A program made the translations under genes and the position numbers. The notes under the pieces are model-generated. The model was not told the origin of the DNA. It saw nothing but the letters and a program-made list of their open reading frames with translations, and ran no database searches. A stretch of 64,000 nucleotides of DNA from Sipunculus nudus (lineage: Eukaryota; Annelida; Sipuncula; Golfingiida; Sipunculidae). Of the stretch, positions 25,318 through 38,717 are shown piece after piece; the first letter of the stretch is position 1, and each line of letters begins with the position of its first letter. Where the stretch lies: contig CM049320.1 of NCBI GenBank assembly GCA_026874595.1, positions 33,946,214 to 34,010,213 of the forward strand. Reading direction: 5' to 3'.

Positions 25318-26625
25318 CTAAGATCTGTCCAGCCAAGATTGCGATCCTAAACTTGACCAGGCCATATTGCGATCTATGGTTTTACTATTACAGGGGTGTA
25401 ACAGGAGAGATTCATGCTTTTACCTTCACAGGAGTGAAACATCGGATGTTTTACCAACTCATTTGATATTGCATGACCAGTACCATTTCCCCATAATAAA
25501 TACAATTATAATACAAAAAGGCACTTTTCACTCCTTCCTATCACAGGAGTGAAACATGAGTTTCACTAGCTTATTGCATGGTTCCATTTCCCAATAATAA
25601 ATACAATTATAATACAAATAGGAAATGCAAAAAAAGCTGCTTGTTGAAAAAGGTAAAAAAGTGAAACAACCAGGCAGTTGGTAAAATGCAAAGCCCATGT
25701 TATCATCAATACCAAGTAATTATTATGAACTTTACCTTGAGGCTATCATCTAAATATTATCCTTTCAGCCATCTTATATCTTTTAAAAAATCAATATATT
25801 TTTATAAACCTTAAAAGTATGTATTGGTCTGATTAATTAGTTACATATTCATGGTGCTTACTTTTTTGCAGGTACTTAGATAGACTTTTGTTGTGCATGT
25901 ACTGTGATAGATTGACATTGCATGACATATTAGTGTGCTATTGAAGTTGCTTTTAAAAATATTTTTTTTTGTAATGCAGTTCTATAAGTATGATAAAATG
26001 AATTTTGATTTAAAATGACTCCATATTTTTATAAACCTTAAAAGTATGTATTGGTCTGATTAATTAGTTACATATTCATGGTGCTTACTTTTTTGCAGGT
26101 ACTTAGATAGACTTTTGTTGTGCATGTACTGTGATAGATTGACATTGCATGACATATTAGTGTGCTATTGAAGTTGCTTTTAAAAATATTTTTTTTTGTA
26201 ATGCAGTTCTATAAGTATGATAAAATGAATTTTGATTTAAAATGACTCCATTTTTTTATGAATATGTATTTATTATGCGGAAATGGTACCATGCAATACC
26301 AAATGAATTGGTAAAACATCCAATGTTTCACCCCTGTGATAGTAAAAGCATGGATTGCAATATGGGCTGTTCAAGTTTAGGATCGCAATCTCAGCTAGAC
26401 CTGTCCAGCCCAGATTGCGATCCTGAAGCAAGAAAGACAGGATCACAACCTGGGCCGGACTAAACTGTGATCTCAATCTGGGCTGGTCAGATCTAAAATC
26501 TGGCCCGTCTGGATTGCGATCACAGTTTTGGCATGCCTGAACTGTGATCGTAATCTGGGCTGGACAAATTTAAGATCCGTCCAGATTATGATCTAGGCCT
26601 TGACATATATATATATATATATAAC
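25318..26625. mobile_element. Second foldback element, related architecture
   Basis: The left arm 25318-25508 is inverted at 26262-26420. Both contain a GATTGCGATC unit, a tract reading ACATCGGATGTTTTACCAA or its variant, and ATAATAAATAC. The right arm extends further (to 26625) through more GATTGCGATC/GTCCAGCCCAGATT units and ends TTGACATATAT. That ending resembles the CTGACATATAT end of the 17.9-22.2 kb element. The left end looks truncated. No transposase seen. Confidence 0.75.
25796..26249. repeat. Exact 227-bp tandem duplication
   Basis: Units 25796-26022 and 26023-26249 read identically on inspection, including a T9 homopolymer. They sit between the arms of the second foldback element. 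Identity implies a very recent duplication or an assembly duplication. Confidence 0.92.
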
Positions 26626-26770
26626 AAGTCTAGGGTGGTTTCTGTATGAAGGTTTTAATCCAGGGATGCAATCAGAATAAGCAAAATGATAATTTAACTA
26701 TAAATTCTGTTATTCACTCATAATATGATGTGCATTTGATTAACATTTCAGTGATTTATGTATATTTTAG

Positions 26771-26950
26771 CCATCAGATCCAAAGTTTGCTGGACAGAGG
26801 AAGGTTTACGAGGACATCGGAATTGAGATGTTGGAGCATGCCTTTGAAGGCTACAACGTTTGTATCTTTGCTTACGGGCAAACAGGAGCTGGCAAGAGCT
26901 ACACCATGATGGGCAAAAATGAACCAGGTCAACTTGGGATCATTCCACAG
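26771..26950 (+). CDS. unc-104: unc-104 exon b: P-loop (Walker A)
   Basis: This exon has 60 codons, phase 0 at both ends, acceptor TTTTAG and donor GTTAGT. It encodes [20 protein letters not shown] followed by SYTMMG. The P-loop GQTGAGKS (residues 63-70 of the visible protein) binds the nucleotide phosphates. A 16,975-bp intron separates it from the preceding exon, the largest gap in the gene here. Confidence 0.96.
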
Positions 26951-27137
26951 GTTAGTGCTTTCAGTTCATGAGCATATATTAAAAAGCTATATAATTACTA
27001 CTGTGCAGTATTTAACCATGGAATTGGCATTACAAATAAAAGTGTTTCCTCATATAAAACTTTTACAACCTAAAACATAAGGCATAAGGTATGATCCAAG
27101 AGAACATGAAAAGATATAATAACCTTTGTTTTAAATA

Positions 27138-28433
27138 CAGTAGAAGGTCAGATATCCGAACACCATTTATCTGAAAAATCGTTCATCAGAAATTAAAACG
27201 GAGAACCAAAAATTTGACCATTTATCCGAAATCTGAACAATACAAAAAACCCTGAAAAATGGTATAAAATTTTGTTTAATTCAAAACTAAAGTAGCCACA
27301 TCAGTGTTGAAACATATTGCCGACTGATTAGTGCACCCGAGCGTAGGCAATAGATGTAAAGACACCGCCACGCCGGCCGGGGTTGTCCTCGCAGAATGCC
27401 CAGGCCTGGGTAATTAACCTGTACAAACAAAATATTACAACTGACCATAACTAATTAGCTGACCATATGTTGAAGGTGTGATAAACTCAGTCTCCCCATT
27501 CCGTGTAGTCCTCGGCTTAGCTTTGATCAGGGTGGCTTTAAAAAGGATAGGTTTAATCTTCGTTCCAGTAGTCGCCAAGGCCTTAAGTACAGCGGTGAGC
27601 ATAATTTGAGTTTATGTGCGCCTCCGTTATTTACTCACAGAGTTTATTGGCCAGATTATTTCAGCCAAATGTATAGGAATTTGATTAGCTAGATTCGTTG
27701 CTTACGACTGCAGTTGAGGAAGTCTGAGCTTTATATAAACCATGCTATGAAACTTATTTAACCATTAAAACTTAACTTTTACTTGTCAATGGAGTCACGT
27801 AAGCGCCATGTCCTGTCAGTTGATGACAAGCTGTCGATCCTTGCAAGACCAGACACGTGTACCAAGGCAACTGATTTTGCCAGAGAATTCAAGGTCGGAA
27901 GATCTACGACCAGCAACATTTACGTTTTGTTCAATTACTTTGAAATAAAACTGCACACAAACTTGTTTAATTGTGCATTCACCGATCCTCTTGCTTGTCA
28001 TTTCAATAAAATACAGTACAAATATAAAGGTTCAAGTAGTTCACTTATCTGCTGAGAGATGGCAGCACTTTCGAGGTCATGGCAGGTCATTCAAGTTACA
28101 TGTATTGCAGCCACACGTGACATGATGTAGGTACGAAACTGATTGTTTCCAGTGCAGGGCTGTTCACCAATAATTATGTTATTATATAATAAAGGTTTCT
28201 ATATGATAAATTTATTAAATCAATCGAAAATGTTATAATATATGGTCACACCTTTATCAGGGGCTAGCTTATCAATTTGGGTCGGTCAGTATCTGGTAAT
28301 GTCCCAAACTAGGCGGTAGGCCTAATCACGGTGATTCCCAGGGCAATTTCATGCGAAATCGTTCTTCCGAACGATCGTTCATCCGAACAAAAAGCTTGTC
28401 CCCCAAGTCTTTTGGATAAACAAAGCTCTACTG
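27138..28433 (+). mobile_element. Tigger/pogo-like deletion derivative
   Basis: It is flanked by TA (27136-27137 and 28434-28435) and ends CAGTAGA...TCTACTG. Internal ends share ATCCGAACA motifs. At about 1.3 kb it is shorter than autonomous Tigger elements and keeps only the N-terminal part of a transposase frame (27789-28055). Confidence 0.8.
27789..28055 (+). pseudogene. Truncated pogo/Tigger transposase: CENP-B-type HTH fragment
   Basis: From ATG 27789 the frame reads MESRKRHVLSVDDKLSILAR, then TKATDFAREFKVGRSTTSNI, for about 45 residues. This is the N-terminal helix-turn-helix shared by CENP-B and Tigger/pogo transposases (pattern KR..L....K..IL, then A..F.VG.STI..I). After that the frame runs into unrelated sequence and stops. 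The second HTH and the DDE catalytic domain are absent. It is a remnant inside the deletion derivative and not a host gene. Confidence 0.75.
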
Positions 28434-28492
28434 TAATAATTAGTGGTCAAATGTACAATATACTGTACTTTTATTAAATATAGGTCATATTA

Positions 28493-28839
28493 GGCCAAAA
28501 AAAAAATAAAAGGTATGGTTCTCAGGCACTGCTTGCATCAATTTTAAACCCACGCATCAAAACTATTTATTATGATTTTCAATAGAAACTTACAAATTTT
28601 GCGCTCCAGCTGCTCGGACATATCTTTCAAGAAGATAAAATTATACAATTTTGATAAAATTTCCTATGTTTTGTAGCGCGTTTACTTGTTTAGCAAAAAA
28701 AATCTGTTATTATCATGCCTTTCCAGATCATATGACATTTTTATCGAAACATACAAAAAAGGTAAAAAAAAATTTGCCCGCCCCCATTGATTTATAAAAA
28801 AACGTACCTGAGAACCAAACCTTATTTTAATTTTTTGGC
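28493..28839. mobile_element. 347-bp inverted-repeat element (MITE-like)
   Basis: The left end GGCCAAAAAA, then AAAAGGTATGGTTCTCAGGC, is mirrored by CGTACCTGAGAACCAAACCT then TTTTTTGGCG at the right. Ends match over about 40 bp with some mismatches. No coding capacity and no clear target duplication. Confidence 0.7.
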
Positions 28840-31454
28840 GTAACTCTCCCACTTTGTACCCACTTAAACGACCTATTTAGACATTAAGACTATTTTATCA
28901 TAGCCATGATTCTGTCACCAGCAAAATGTATACCAGCCTTAACTGAGGACAGTCCTAGAGCAAGCGATACATTTTGCTCACACTCGCCGGCACACAGTGA
29001 TCTGCACATGGGGTGCCAGGCTGATGTGTCGTCAGTTAAAAAAAAATTGCAGTGAACACCAGATTTTACAGGAATATTGATCAAGTAATTGTATGCTATT
29101 GATCATTCTTTGAGCCAGAATGGTGTATTCCCTTTTCATCCTAATGCTATGCAGATTTAGATGACAGGTGACACAACCTATTTTGAATGGCAGCTGAAGT
29201 GGTATTTCATTTTCACTGTATTATTACACAAATGAAAAATAAGACCCCCTGGGCTTGTTGTTGAAGATGACATACTGCAGGTGTCAGTGTCTGCCTGATG
29301 TGTAGCAGGGCAGAAATCCTAATTATTAGACCTTGGAAGCTCAAACTTTTCATGCATATAGGTGCAGTTAAACTCTTTTGGTATACCTTAGATTAAGTCA
29401 CTGTGACCTATATATTTATGGGTCCAGGCCTAAAAATTAGTACCTTGTCAAATTTAGCTGAACATCATGGCCAATGAACCACTTGTTTAATGTTGACTTC
29501 AGCATTTCATGTGTTAGGAAAGATAAAAAAAGTCGTACTCGTAACTGAGAAACATTTTTAAATAGGCTTGTAGATTAGGATAAGAATTTAGGATGTTCCA
29601 CTTGCCTAAGTAAGTGTCCCACTTTTGCTGATTTTCAAATTTTTTTTTTTACAATATATTTTTTTCGATATTAATATTAATATTTCATAATAGATGTGAT
29701 AACTAGTATTACTTGGATCAGTTAGGTAATTTATTAAAAATTCAGATGCCTTAAAATGCAAAAGTACATAATTCATGCATTTTGACCCAGTGGGAGATTC
29801 TGTCCTCTGGGCAACATTATCTAATTAAAATTGATAGAGTTAATGGAACTGCTTAACTGGGTCATTTTAACCATGTTGATTAAACACCTGAGCATGAGCA
29901 GTGTCGGTCATGAAATGTCATATAGAATTCATTTTCCATGCAGATACTCTGGGACAGTTACATTATCCATACAGACACCCTGGAATTGCCCATGCAAAGA
30001 CCAGATGAGACCATTTGATTAAATTTTTATTTTCCTGGCAAAGCCTATATAAGAACTAAAATGTCAAGCATGATAGAATCTATTTTTTAATCATGCTGAT
30101 GACATTTTATATCACGTGATATTGCATAATTAACTAAGTTGGAGTTATAATGGTTGAAGATTATGTCTAATCAGTTAACGGAGATATCATTCCCCGGTCA
30201 GGAAGTAGGGAACAGGAAGTAAGCTTTACAGTTCAACCGATTTTTGGTTTTAATCTGACATGAAATATCTCATGATAATACAGAGATTTTATATCATTAT
30301 TTCACCAGTATTGTAACAGCACATTTGTAGCTTTCTTTGGCAGTTGCAGTGGTTTCCGGTTTACAGAGATTAACTAACTGTAAGATCACGACTCTGTGTA
30401 GGCAGTTGGTGCTGACAGAATGATTAGTTAAAGGATAATCACTCATGCACAGGGCACCTGTCAATTTTAGTATTCAAATGTTAGTATAGAATTAATTTTT
30501 GTGACATATTGCATTATTCAACCCAGCAAAATGAATACCTTATTAAAAAATATATTAGGTATGATGGATGCCATAAAATTCTTTCCATGGGAAATTATTT
30601 CCATGTCATGTGCAGCTTCCTTGGTTTGAGTGGGCACTATGTGAGCTCAATTTATTATGTGGCTATTCAAATTAATTATGTGGTAATAACTGTTAATTAA
30701 TCATGCTATGAAACTGAATGATTCATATAGGTACCATAAAAAATGGACTGAACATGTATTCACCCATGATTTTATTTTAAGAATTCAAGCATGTTTTTGT
30801 GCTCTAGCTTTTTTTTCAGATGGCAGAATTCTGCACAATTTGTCTGGACTGTCAAATTAAAAATGAAATACCCACTCAATCCATTTATCTTGTCCCAGAA
30901 TCTGTAGAACATTGAATTCTTTTTTATTGTGGTGTTATCTGTTGATAGAAAAATACATATTTGTCAGGGGCTGGTTGTGTATAAAATTATATGATTCCTT
31001 TTGAAGCTCACTTTGAGGTCCTAGAAATTGCATGAATAATAAAAAAAAAAATTTCTGTCCAGGTGTGCCCAGAGCTTATGCTGGCATTAACCTTTCATGA
31101 AATACAGCAAAACATGTCAAGAATATTTGCAGAAACCCAGAGGCGGATTGCTGTGTAATTTTATTCGCTGCGCTGGCACGTACTTCATACTTAAAAAAAT
31201 GTGTAACACTTTACTCCCATTAAAACACAGTTTTCATGTGTGAATGTTTTTTTTTCATACTTCCTCAAAATGTCCTTTTCCATGAGGGATTTCCAAATTC
31301 TTCTTATGTAGATTTTTAGGGATTTTTTTTTTCTTTTGACCATTTGACTTAGTATGCAAAAACTTAGAATGCTCTTCAATACACATACCATGGCCTTGTT
31401 TAACCTAATAAAAATCGCTTTTCATGTTTTCTTTCCAAATTTCCCACAGATTTC

Positions 31455-31625
31455 TATATAAGGTTTTCTGATGGATTTTCATGAAACCCATTTTAAATAT
31501 TTACCAATAAAATTTCTCGCCTGAATTAAATTCTCAGGAAAACCCACAAATGCATATTTAATGAGGTCAGAGGTCACAAGACATAGGACAAGTGTATCAT
31601 CACCAGTGAAGTGCTCTTGTTATAT
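31455..31625. repeat. Dispersed repeat family A, partial copy 4
   Basis: It carries GATGGATTTTCATGAAACCC, AAATGCATATTTAATGAGGT and CAGAGGTCACAAGACAT, the 3' part of the family. Confidence 0.7.
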
Positions 31626-34600
31626 AGCTCAGAATTGGGCAAATGGCCATTGTGCAATGTAAATGCATTGTTCACAAATTCATGCAAATTAGACATCAAA
31701 GATTTAAGGAGTATTCCAGGTGGAATTATCTATAGGTCCCATGTTTTCTTTGCCAAAATAATTTATCAAAATCAAAGTATGAATCTGTATTCTTTTAAAT
31801 TTATGTTGAAAACTTTCCCTTAACTTTTCCATCATCTCCTTAATTCTTATCATGGTTTTATACTTGCAAATCTAATGCCTGAATGTTACTGCTGATTGTA
31901 TATAATACAACTCAAACTAGATTTGTGTAAAGTTTGAACTTTATAACATTCATTCAAATTAACACCAATGGCTACTTATACAGACTATAAATAAGACAAA
32001 AGTAATTAATTACATCATTTGTATAAGATAATGCAGCACAAATAGCAATGATGACAATGATCATGAATTGGTAAGTTAAAAAACATACTGAGTACATGAT
32101 GAAGAGTAATTCATGCATGGTAAAAATACATAAACTGTATTTACATGTGAGATTGTTCCGTTTGTCCAGGTATCTTTTAAATTCAGTTAAATTATCAGAT
32201 GATTTATAGCTAAATTCAAATTAATTTTGAAAGCTAAGTTCCATGATACTTTTAAGAGTGCCATATTTTGATTTGCGGAACCTTGGCAAAGAGAGTTGAT
32301 ATAATTTTCTTGATCTTCAATTAGTTGATAATGTGAGCATGTATTCAGCACAATGTTTGGTGAAATCTTATGTACAACTTATTTATGTACAACTTTATAC
32401 ACTGATGTTAGAAGGTTTCTTAACCCTTGCACATATAAAGTTGACATACCGGCTGATAACAGAAAAGGAACTGTCAAAAGAAACTGACAAAAACATAAAA
32501 TTTATTTAAGATTAATCACAAGCAGATTTTAGTTTGTAATAATTTATTTATATTACACAGACTTACCGTTTCCCCCTGTAGAGAAGCACAAAGAGTGCCT
32601 GCATTAGGCAAATCAGTTTAATAGTAATGTATCACTTTGCTCAGCAAAAACTGCCAATAATCTGTAATAGCCAGGTGGTTGTATTTCACAGGAAATTATA
32701 TGTAGATAATATAATAGAATTTCGAAAGGGACGTAATAGCCAATTGCACGCATTTAATAGATGGTTGTTCAGAAAATTATATCTTGCCTAAAACAGGTAC
32801 ATTTCATTGTTTAACACATCACAGCACTTTTTTTCACTTGACAATTAAAGGAGATTAGACTTTTTGCTATTTCAAATGTTACAATTTTCTTTTAAGAGAC
32901 TTTTTGGTCTGACTGGCAAAGTTAACCCCCACGGAGCTGTTGAATATTGGATGACAACCGCAAATACAGATTGCAGCATTCAGGATTTTGGCCAGAAACA
33001 GGCTGCATATTATACACAGGGTTAGGCGTTTTCCCCAGAAATTGTGGCACTAAATAGGGGTGCGAATTATCTACAGTAGTGGATTATCAACGGGGGAAAA
33101 CGGTATAACCTGTGACATTGACACGTGGGGTATTTTATATATTCTAGTCTTAACACAACATGGTTTTACTGTTACGGTATCATAAATAAAAGTTTGCTCT
33201 CGGTTGCTAGCCCAAGATTTATTTGTTATGGCAGACAGTTCTTGTACTAAGTTAACTACAGCTCTATACTCTGTCATGACTCAGTATGGATCACAGTGAT
33301 CACAATATACAACTGGTGTCTCACTTCCCTGGCATGACTGTAACCAATAAATACAGGCTGTAGGTATCTGCGGTCCTGATCATATGTATGACAAATTGAT
33401 CAATAAAATTACAAAAAATATGATATATTAGCTTCATTTAAAAAATGGAAAAAAAGTGTTAAATGGTGTAAATGAGTATGTACCCGATAACCTTGTTATG
33501 AAAGGTTTATGCCTGATTATGTAGTGGAAATAGTAAAGGGTATACTGATATGTGATTTGTTTTGTAGATATCTCATATTTGTGATTGTATTGTTAACTGC
33601 AGCTTCATGTCACAATAAGTGCAGTGTACCTGTGCAATGTAAACATGTACACTCCAGTTATTGACTTCATCCTGTTTGGGGCTCTCCTTTTAGTTCATTG
33701 ACACCATATGCTAATAATACCCATTTTTGAGTTTTAAATATGTCTCTACTAAAAACCAAAATTATGGATATAGTTGATAAATCTTGGTCAGTTTATTTTA
33801 TCATTATTAAGAATATTATCATTATCTCTATGATAAGGTTTTTGGATTATATTTTAATATCACCACTTTGTCAGTATCATCAGATTTTTAAAGGTATAGC
33901 GTTTAATAAGATATTTGGTGCATATAATGGACAATGAACAAGGATCATCAATTCATCATTCCTCAATCAAATTTTTATTATTTCAATTTTCCAATGGGTA
34001 TAGTTGTTTGACAGCTTCTAGTGTCCTGGTGGATTTAAAGGAGTTTTCATGGACTTCTAAACATTAGTTATATTTTTCAGATGGTTGATGTCTATTTTAT
34101 TTATGTCAATCAAATGGCATTCAGAAAACAAAAACAACTTAAAATTTCAATTAGAACATGATCAGAGCTGCCTCTTGCAGAAAAAAAATTTTTGAATTAT
34201 TGCTAAAAATATTCATATTATATTATTGAATCAGTTAAATAATATATATATTAAAGTTCAGTACTCAACTGGAGTTCTTAAGCAGCTTAAAACCCATGCA
34301 TTCACAGAACAGACCATGATGCCAAACAAAAATTTAATGTCTGTTTCTTTATTGTCTTTTTTTAAACATTTTTATTGCATCAAAGTATAAAATTAAAAAA
34401 AAAGTTCAGTTAGTGCCTGGTGGCCAGTTTTCATTCCAATGATCCATGAGGTTAACTCTGTTGTCTTTGGCCAGATTGTTTTGTAAACCAACTGAAAAAT
34501 AGCCAGCCACTGCACGCCACATACCACCAAACTCTTGGCATGCTTCATTGTGATGCCATGAAATTAATAAGGCAGGTATATATGAATCTGCTAGGGGTGC

Positions 34601-35229
34601 TGCAATCAATTTGTAGCCGATTTTCTGACAATTTATTTTAACTCACCCGGCAAGCCCCCTGTGGACCCCTTGGATTTCCTCGACTGGCAATCCAGCAGCC
34701 AAGCCACTTTTCCAGTTCTTTAATTCTTATGGCCATATGAAGTTTGAATGTTAAGCAAACTTACTGCAAAAACTGCATGTAAATATATAGAGGTACTTTT
34801 TAGAAAATTCATGATGACTGCTAACAAGTTCAGAATCATGCCTGATCGGTCCAGAAGTTTGTGAGTCATGCCATACATGGCAAATGCGGTTTGTCAACTT
34901 TGTCCACATGTGATGCCCCAGCCAATTAGCTAAATCCTTAGACTTATAAGTCTTGGCCTCAGCTGACCCAAGCTCTGCTTGATTGTCTTATGTGTCTGTT
35001 GCTGCCTCACTGGTCAAAAGGAGTTGGCCGAAAATCAGTTACGCTATGCAGCCTAAACATATATATATTACAAAATGAATTTTTCCTCTATTTTAAATAA
35101 TTTACCTTCAGTTTTTGTCATTTAGAAACCTTCAGTTCCTTAGCTTTCAGGAACATTTTCAATATTTTTCTGATACACCTATTTAAAGAATCATCTTCCA
35201 GTAATTTGGAACTTTTTTTTTTGTTACAG

Positions 35230-35295
35230 TTGTGTGAGGATTTGTTCAACAGGATTCGTAACAAGAAGGACCCTGACGTGAAGTACTCGGTGGAG
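35230..35295 (+). CDS. unc-104: unc-104 exon c: motor domain, helix after P-loop region
   Basis: This exon has 22 codons, phase 0 on both sides, acceptor TTACAG and donor GTAGGT. It encodes LCEDLFNRI and then YSVE, matching LCEDLFSRI and YSVE of KIF1A. The intervening RNKKDPDVK is more variable in the family. A 66-nt exon is short but its frame joins exactly with its neighbours. Confidence 0.94.
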
Positions 35296-38200
35296 GTAGG
35301 TTTTTTTTCGGTCCTTTTGGTTTGTCCCTTTTTATTTGGTGTTTATCATGTTTCATTCATGAAAATTCTGTTTATGATTAATTTTCATAAATATTAACAG
35401 ATCATGGGGATTTTTTTTTGTTTTCTTGTCTTTTGCTTTTATTATTCTTCTGTGTATAGTTATAAAATTTCTTTGTAATATTTACCAATGTGTAAAAAAG
35501 CTGATGTGTGTAACTGCTATTGTAAAATGTGAGATAATGTGAAGAAACCATTGTATAATATTATTAGTATATTGTACATAGTGTGCTGTATGTGTCATGT
35601 GTAAAATGCATTGATAATGTACTTGTGATCTTGATATACCTGTATATAATAATAAAATGTGTAACCAGTCAGAAAATTTTTGTGAAGAAGCACTGCAGTG
35701 TTCTGGAAACATCACTATGCAAACTATATATATATATTCAATAGCTGGTTTTAATTGATAGATTGCCCTGTTTGTATTAAGATTATTGAAAATTTGAAAT
35801 TGAAGTAACAGATGCAAAGATTTTTCATAGATTTTGTCCAAAGATATAAATGATAATCATGTAAACTTTTCTGATCTGCTAAAAATATAAAAAGTCAAGG
35901 AATTAGTAGAGACTGTCTGTTGTATAATTTAAGAATTATACTTTACTGTACTATAGACTGTACTGTAACATATTCCATTACAAATAAATGCCTAGGACTG
36001 CTCAACTGATAGGAACTATACAAAAAACTATAAGTTCCTGTCTCTTCTTAAAGTACCAAAGTGTCATATGGAAGCTAGCATTATCAAACCTAAAAGGAGT
36101 AGTGTATGTTTAATTAACCTGCTGATAATCAATACCTTATTATTCCTGTAATGTTCTGCTTGAAAATGGTGAAGGAAGATTTTGGGAGTCATGAGTGGTA
36201 CGCTCCATAAGCAGCAGTTATGTCCACATTTTTGCTTCACCGTAACCACTGCACAAAACCGTGGTTGTCCGTCAGGTTTGGCCACCAGGTGGTGCTTTCT
36301 GTGTGGAATTCCCTCCTGTGTAATATATAACCACCCCCCGTTAAAATACACAGTATGCAATTGTAACATTTCAAGACAATCACTAAACCAACCTGCTGGT
36401 GTGGCCTGAGGTCAGTTAAAAATCCCCCACTGTTTGCGAATTTCCTCTCTTCCAGTGCCGCATGACGAGCTCCACATGGGCTCAGCCATCTTTTTTTACA
36501 TGTTGAGCCAATCAGATTTTGTTTTACCCAGTGTCAGTTTGTTCAGTGATTGGCTGCTTGCCAAACCTGAAAAATCCTTCCATTTCTCACAGCGTGTGAG
36601 TGGATGGTCCCAGGGAGGTCACCTCACTGTGTTCAGAGCATACATGAATGGTTGAAGGGATGTGTAGATAGCCAACAAAAAAAAAACCCCTGGAAATACA
36701 TGTCTTTTGTTATTTAAGAACCTTGAGAAGACTTGAAATATGAAATCAGTAAAACCTTGTGGGAGCCATCTACTTGTTAAAGGTGGCTGTTATGTCAGGG
36801 AATGCAATTCTTCAACTACCGTCTATTGACATAAAATCTGCTCATGTTTAAAATAAAAGAAACCAGGAATGCATTACTTAATGTCAAATAACACGTTTCT
36901 CTCTCTCTCTCCTTCTCTGGCCATAGTTTAACTGTAGTTCATTAGATGTCCCTTGATATGAAATTGGCATATTGATTTTTCCAAACTCACTCACCTGAGC
37001 TATAAATATTTTCAATATCATAAAACATTAAGCAGGTTTCAATCAGATCTCATGAATTTGTTTTGTTACAGTGCTTATCTGTGTATCAGCATATGTTACA
37101 AGAAATTTATCGATTGTTAATACGGGGTATGCCTTTGAAAACCAGTGGGATCCAGGTTATTATTTTGCAGTAAAATGATGTCCCATGAGAGTAGAAAACG
37201 AGGGCTGTTTTATGTCAGGTATTGAATTTTCTCGTGAACAGCTTATGGATTAAAAGTGGTTTGATTTATATGTCATATGAGATAACGCCCACGCGTAACT
37301 CCAACAGGATCGCCTACTCTTTCTTAGGAAAAAATGTGATGCATTTGTTGTCATGAAGATATATTTTGCAATTGATAATGTATGTATACCATATCAGCTA
37401 AAAAACTGACATTCAGGGTATGAGAGTATACCAGGAGTACATGTATGTTATTAAATCATCCTTCCTTTGGCAGTTGAGTGTTGTCATGGTAATGGTTAAC
37501 TCTTGTAGTGTTTTATTTTTCCTTCTTTGAAATCATTTGATCCTCTTTATTGATTGTGTTGTTTCATCTATTTAAAATGGCTGATGTGGTGAAATATTCA
37601 GAAGGGACAGGAGTAATGATATGTTATTTTTTTACATGGAGGATTTTTGCACTTTGTTTGTACATGAGAATAATCTTTTAGTGGATTCGGCTGTTGCTGC
37701 AGGAAATATGTAAAACCCATTGAAACTTTTGCTCATTGTAGTCGTTTTAAAATATTAAACCACTATTTCGGGATCTTTGTTTTCACTTTCCAGGTGCCAT
37801 ATCAATATACGCATCCTACCTTTTCCAATCCTTCTAACAGTTCACATTCAGTCTTTTTTTTTTCTGTATACTGCAGTTAGATGCCTTTATTTTCATATTT
37901 CCTACTAATTAAAACCAAGGGCTACTCCTCATTGACCCTCTAAATAAAAATCATAACCTCCTAAAACACGAAAAGGGGGTGGTGGAATATTGGTCAGCCT
38001 TCTTGGTATCATGTTGTTACAGTTTATTGGTGGGTGGTAAAAAAACACAAGAACATTTAAAAATTTTTTTAGAGAATATTAAAACTTCAGTCAGTTGTAT
38101 CAGATTAAACTATCACCTTAATTTTGCTTATATATATTTGCATAATATTATTGTGTATCAGTTTAACTGTTCTTGGCAATACCTCAAATGTATCAGCAAC

Positions 38201-38717
38201 CATCAACTGTTCATGTAAAGTCTAAAAAGTTACTCTGAGGGTAATTTTATAAATAAGTTCATATTTACATTACTGCCTCCGCCAGTAGGGTATGCTTTTA
38301 TCCAAGTGTGTTTGTGTATTTGTTCACCACATAACTCATGTAGTTATGAATTGAATCTCATGAAATATTTTTGGAATATGCCAATGAAGGATTGATTAGA
38401 TTTTGGTGTAGATCCAGCACATGATCCAGATTAAGGAACATCATCAAGATATATTCACAAATGTGCAGTCACTTGTGCCTGATTGAACTTGGGAATACGG
38501 ACTGAATAAGTGAATGCAATCACTGGTGGGGGAGCTTCCCACAGGAGGCACCCCAACATCTCTTGCATTCCTTAGAATGCAGATTTCTATTTTTTTGTGA
38601 TATCTCCTGCAAAACTTTTTTGTATAGCAGAAATGGAGGACTGCAAAATCCCGCGACATGGCAGAGGCTTGCATTCCTTAGAATACACATTTCTAGTTTA
38701 CATTTTTTTTTCTGCAG
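35296..38717. other. 3.4-kb intron between exons c and d
   Basis: Mostly unique-looking AT-rich sequence. A more GC-rich stretch (36180-36660) carries a CTCF-like core and two opposed CCAAT boxes. 38270-38420 resembles a dispersed repeat (CTCCGCCAGTAGGGTATGCT head). The longest open frame (35482-35841, minus) has no recognisable domain. Confidence 0.7.

Larger units (their letters stand above)
9796..26770. other. 17-kb intron between exons a and b
   Basis: No host exon recognised. It holds family A copies, one intact MITE (13526-13703), a nested foldback/Helentron complex (17865-22172), a long hairpin (22337-22401), a 22-bp triplication (24953-25028), a second foldback (25318-26625) and (AT)n tracts at 24120-24149. 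The stretches 9800-12670 and 13710-17860 are otherwise ordinary AT-rich intron. Confidence 0.8.
26951..35229. other. 8.3-kb intron between exons b and c
   Basis: It contains the Tigger-like element (27138-28433), an inverted-repeat element (28493-28839) and a partial family A copy (31455-31625). The remaining stretches, 28850-31450 and 31630-35229, are AT-rich and show no recognisable gene. Confidence 0.8.

Noticed and set aside
32930-33300. Slightly GC-richer stretch with matching 'gttttcccc' and 'ggggaaaac' motifs
   Set aside because: The short inverted match (about 9 bp) is too weak to define an element.
35482-35841. 119-codon minus-strand frame in an intron
   Set aside because: No recognisable domain or motif and random-like composition in AT-rich DNA. 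It overlaps no splice-supported structure.
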